DNA from: Rhodopseudomonas palustris
GTDB lineage: Bacteria; Pseudomonadota; Alphaproteobacteria; Rhizobiales; Xanthobacteraceae
DNA length: 64,000 nt
Direction: 5' to 3'
NCBI RefSeq assembly: GCF_003591005.1
Contig: NZ_QYYD01000002.1
Coordinates: forward strand, 186,001 to 250,000
Shown here: piece after piece, positions 62,817 to 64,000 of the stretch
Layout: each line of letters starts with the position of its first letter
How positions within the stretch are numbered: position 1 is the stretch's first letter
Program-made: the position numbers and the translations under genes
The notes under the pieces: generated by a model
Told to the model about the DNA's origin: nothing
Database searches by the model: none
Seen by the model: only the letters and a program-made list of their open reading frames with translations

Positions 62817-63083
62817 CTAGGCGCGCTGCAGAACCTGCAGCGGATAGCCGATCAGCTTCGCCGCTGCGTAAGCGATGGCCATGCCGATCAGCGCCGCGAC
62901 CGCCTGCCCGCCGTAGAACCAGACCAGCGAATCCGGATCGGGATTGAGGCGCACCGCGAGGTCGAGGCACCACAGGATCGCCGCGACACCCACCACCAGC
63001 ACAATGAAGAGTTGCACGCGCTGCACGGCGGCTTCGATCCGGGCCATGCGGGCTTCGACGTGTTTGTCGGGGACCGTCGTCAT
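62817..63083 (-). CDS. Hypothetical small membrane protein
   Basis: 88 residues. An N-terminal amphipathic segment (ARMARIEAAVQRVQ) precedes two hydrophobic helices: LFIVLVVGVAAILWCLDLAV and FYGGQAVAALIGMAIAYAAA. The loop between them is NPDPDS-like and periplasmic or cytoplasmic. GAGGA lies five bases before ATG 63083. No family recognised. It is separated from the CHAD gene by 112 bases on the same strand. Confidence 0.7.
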   Translation of the reverse strand: MTTVPDKHVEARMARIEAAVQRVQLFIVLVVGVAAILWCLDLAVRLNPDPDSLVWFYGGQAVAALIGMAIAYAAAKLIGYPLQVLQRA

Positions 63084-63344
63084 TGCGTCCTCACTACCAA
63101 CCAAAGTTCAACCAGCGATCGCCTTGCGATCGATTCCTGATTAGCACGGAGCTGCGCTGCAAGTGCACTGCTGATACTCCAGCACAAATCATCGTGGACG
63201 ACGATTAGTCCGTGGTCGTAGTGATCATCATGATCGCCGCGGCCGTTGACTTAGCGCAAATACGACGGAAGGTAAATTTGGGAAACAGGGCCCCTTTACA
63301 GCAGTTCTAATCGCCGCGATGGCGTTCGCTGGGGGGAGCTCTCG

Positions 63345-64000
63345 ATGCATACACCTTGGCAAGCCGCGACGGCGCTGGAGGGCGGGCCGAAGGAGCTGCG
63401 CCCCCTGACCGGCAACGAGGCGATCGCCCGTGCGGCGTGGGAAGCCGGCGTCCGCGTCGCCGCCGCTTATCCCGGCACGCCCAGCACCGAGATCCTCGAA
63501 AGCCTCGGCAGTTATCCGGCCGAAGATCTGCACGCGCAATGGTCGACCAACGAGAAGGTCGCGCTCGATGTGGCGATCGGCGCATCGTTCGCCGGCAGCC
63601 GCGCGCTGTGCGCGATGAAGCATGTCGGTCTCAACGTCGCCGCCGACGCGCTGATGTCGTTCGCCTATATCGGCGTCAATGGCGGGCTGGTGCTGATCGT
63701 CTGCGACGATCCCGGCATCCACTCGTCGCAGAACGAGCAGGACAGCCGGATCTACGGCCTGCTCGGCACGCTGCCGATCCTCGAGCCGTCCGACGCGCAG
63801 GAGGCGTACGAGTTCACCAAGCTGGCTTTCGATATTTCCGAACAGTTCGACACGCCGGTGATCGTGCGCAGCACCACGCGGCTGTCGCACACCCGCAGCA
63901 CCGTCTCGGTCGGGCTGCGCTGCGAGGTGTCGGCGCGGGTGTTCCTGGAGCAGCCTTCGAAGAACGTGATGATTCCGGCGCATGCGCGCGGCCGTCACGT
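63345..64000 (+). CDS. iorA: Indolepyruvate ferredoxin oxidoreductase, alpha subunit (5' part; runs off the window)
   Basis: Oxidatively decarboxylates aryl-2-oxo acids such as indolepyruvate to aryl-acetyl-CoA with ferredoxin (EC 1.2.7.8). 218 residues are visible. The start is ATG 63345, with GGGGGGAG about six bases upstream. LRPLTGNEAIARAAWEAGVR leads into VAAAYPGTPSTEILESLG, and ALCAMKHVGLNVAADALM with GGLVLIVCDDPGIHSSQNEQ are typical for the pyruvate-ferredoxin oxidoreductase core fold of IorA. The frame is open to the end of the window. The iorB subunit would be expected just beyond. Confidence 0.93.
   Translation, partial: MHTPWQAATALEGGPKELRPLTGNEAIARAAWEAGVRVAAAYPGTPSTEILESLGSYPAEDLHAQWSTNEKVALDVAIGASFAGSRALCAMKHVGLNVAADALMSFAYIGVNGGLVLIVCDDPGIHSSQNEQDSRIYGLLGTLPILEPSDAQEAYEFTKLAFDISEQFDTPVIVRSTTRLSHTRSTVSVGLRCEVSARVFLEQPSKNVMIPAHARGRH

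Overview
The window is GC-rich, almost fully coding DNA from a purple non-sulfur alphaproteobacterium of the Nitrobacteraceae/Bradyrhizobiaceae, closest in content and layout to Rhodopseudomonas palustris. The main evidence is an LH2 (puc) operon beside a bacteriophytochrome, followed by an edge of the photosynthesis gene cluster with bchI, bchD, bchO, crtI, crtB, hemC, hemE and hemF, plus the palindromic intergenic repeats typical of this family. The species call is inference from gene content; no database was consulted.

Left part (1-29.6 kb), mostly housekeeping and accessory metabolism. It holds the 3' part of ilvD, a PuuD-like amidotransferase, a CBS-containing ClC channel, and a minus-strand ureide-type operon. 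That operon reads peptide-type ABC transporter (SBP, two permeases, fused double ATPase), then AtzG, AtzE, AtzH/HpxZ, a GntR/FCD regulator and AtzF. A candidate FCD operator lies upstream of it. Next come an ABC importer coupled to a GpdQ/CpdA-like phosphodiesterase, a single-domain response regulator, pgm, an NnrU-NnrS-DUF2249 set and a CoA transferase.

Centre (29.7-38 kb), light sensing and light harvesting. A bacteriophytochrome histidine kinase that keeps the bilin-binding Cys, and its LuxR-type partner regulator, are transcribed away from pucB-pucA-pucC. Two TGT-N12-ACA (PpsR/CrtJ-type) sites lie in the shared intergenic region. Downstream of pucC, in the same apparent operon and before a strong terminator, are two genes that I do not recognise as described puc components. 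One fuses a YflT-like domain to tandem 16-residue repeats, and the other consists of six such repeats and nothing else. This is the most novel feature of the window. It is followed by a Baeyer-Villiger-type monooxygenase gene broken by one in-frame amber codon.

Right part (38-64 kb). An RND efflux pair, small membrane and stress-type genes, a BciB-like F420-dehydrogenase-family protein, a three-gene chain (DUF3422, membrane hydrolase, CIA30), and the tetrapyrrole/carotenoid genes hemC-bchI-bchD, hemE (convergent), hydrolase-bchO, crtI-crtB (two PpsR-type sites in front) and hemF. Two overlapping 44- and 50-residue single-helix microprotein genes follow hemF. The window ends with small membrane and CHAD proteins and the 5' part of iorA.

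At least six families of palindromic repeats (about 80-130 bp) occupy many intergenic gaps, and one copy sits in frame inside an ABC ATPase gene. No IS element, CRISPR array, tRNA or rRNA was seen.
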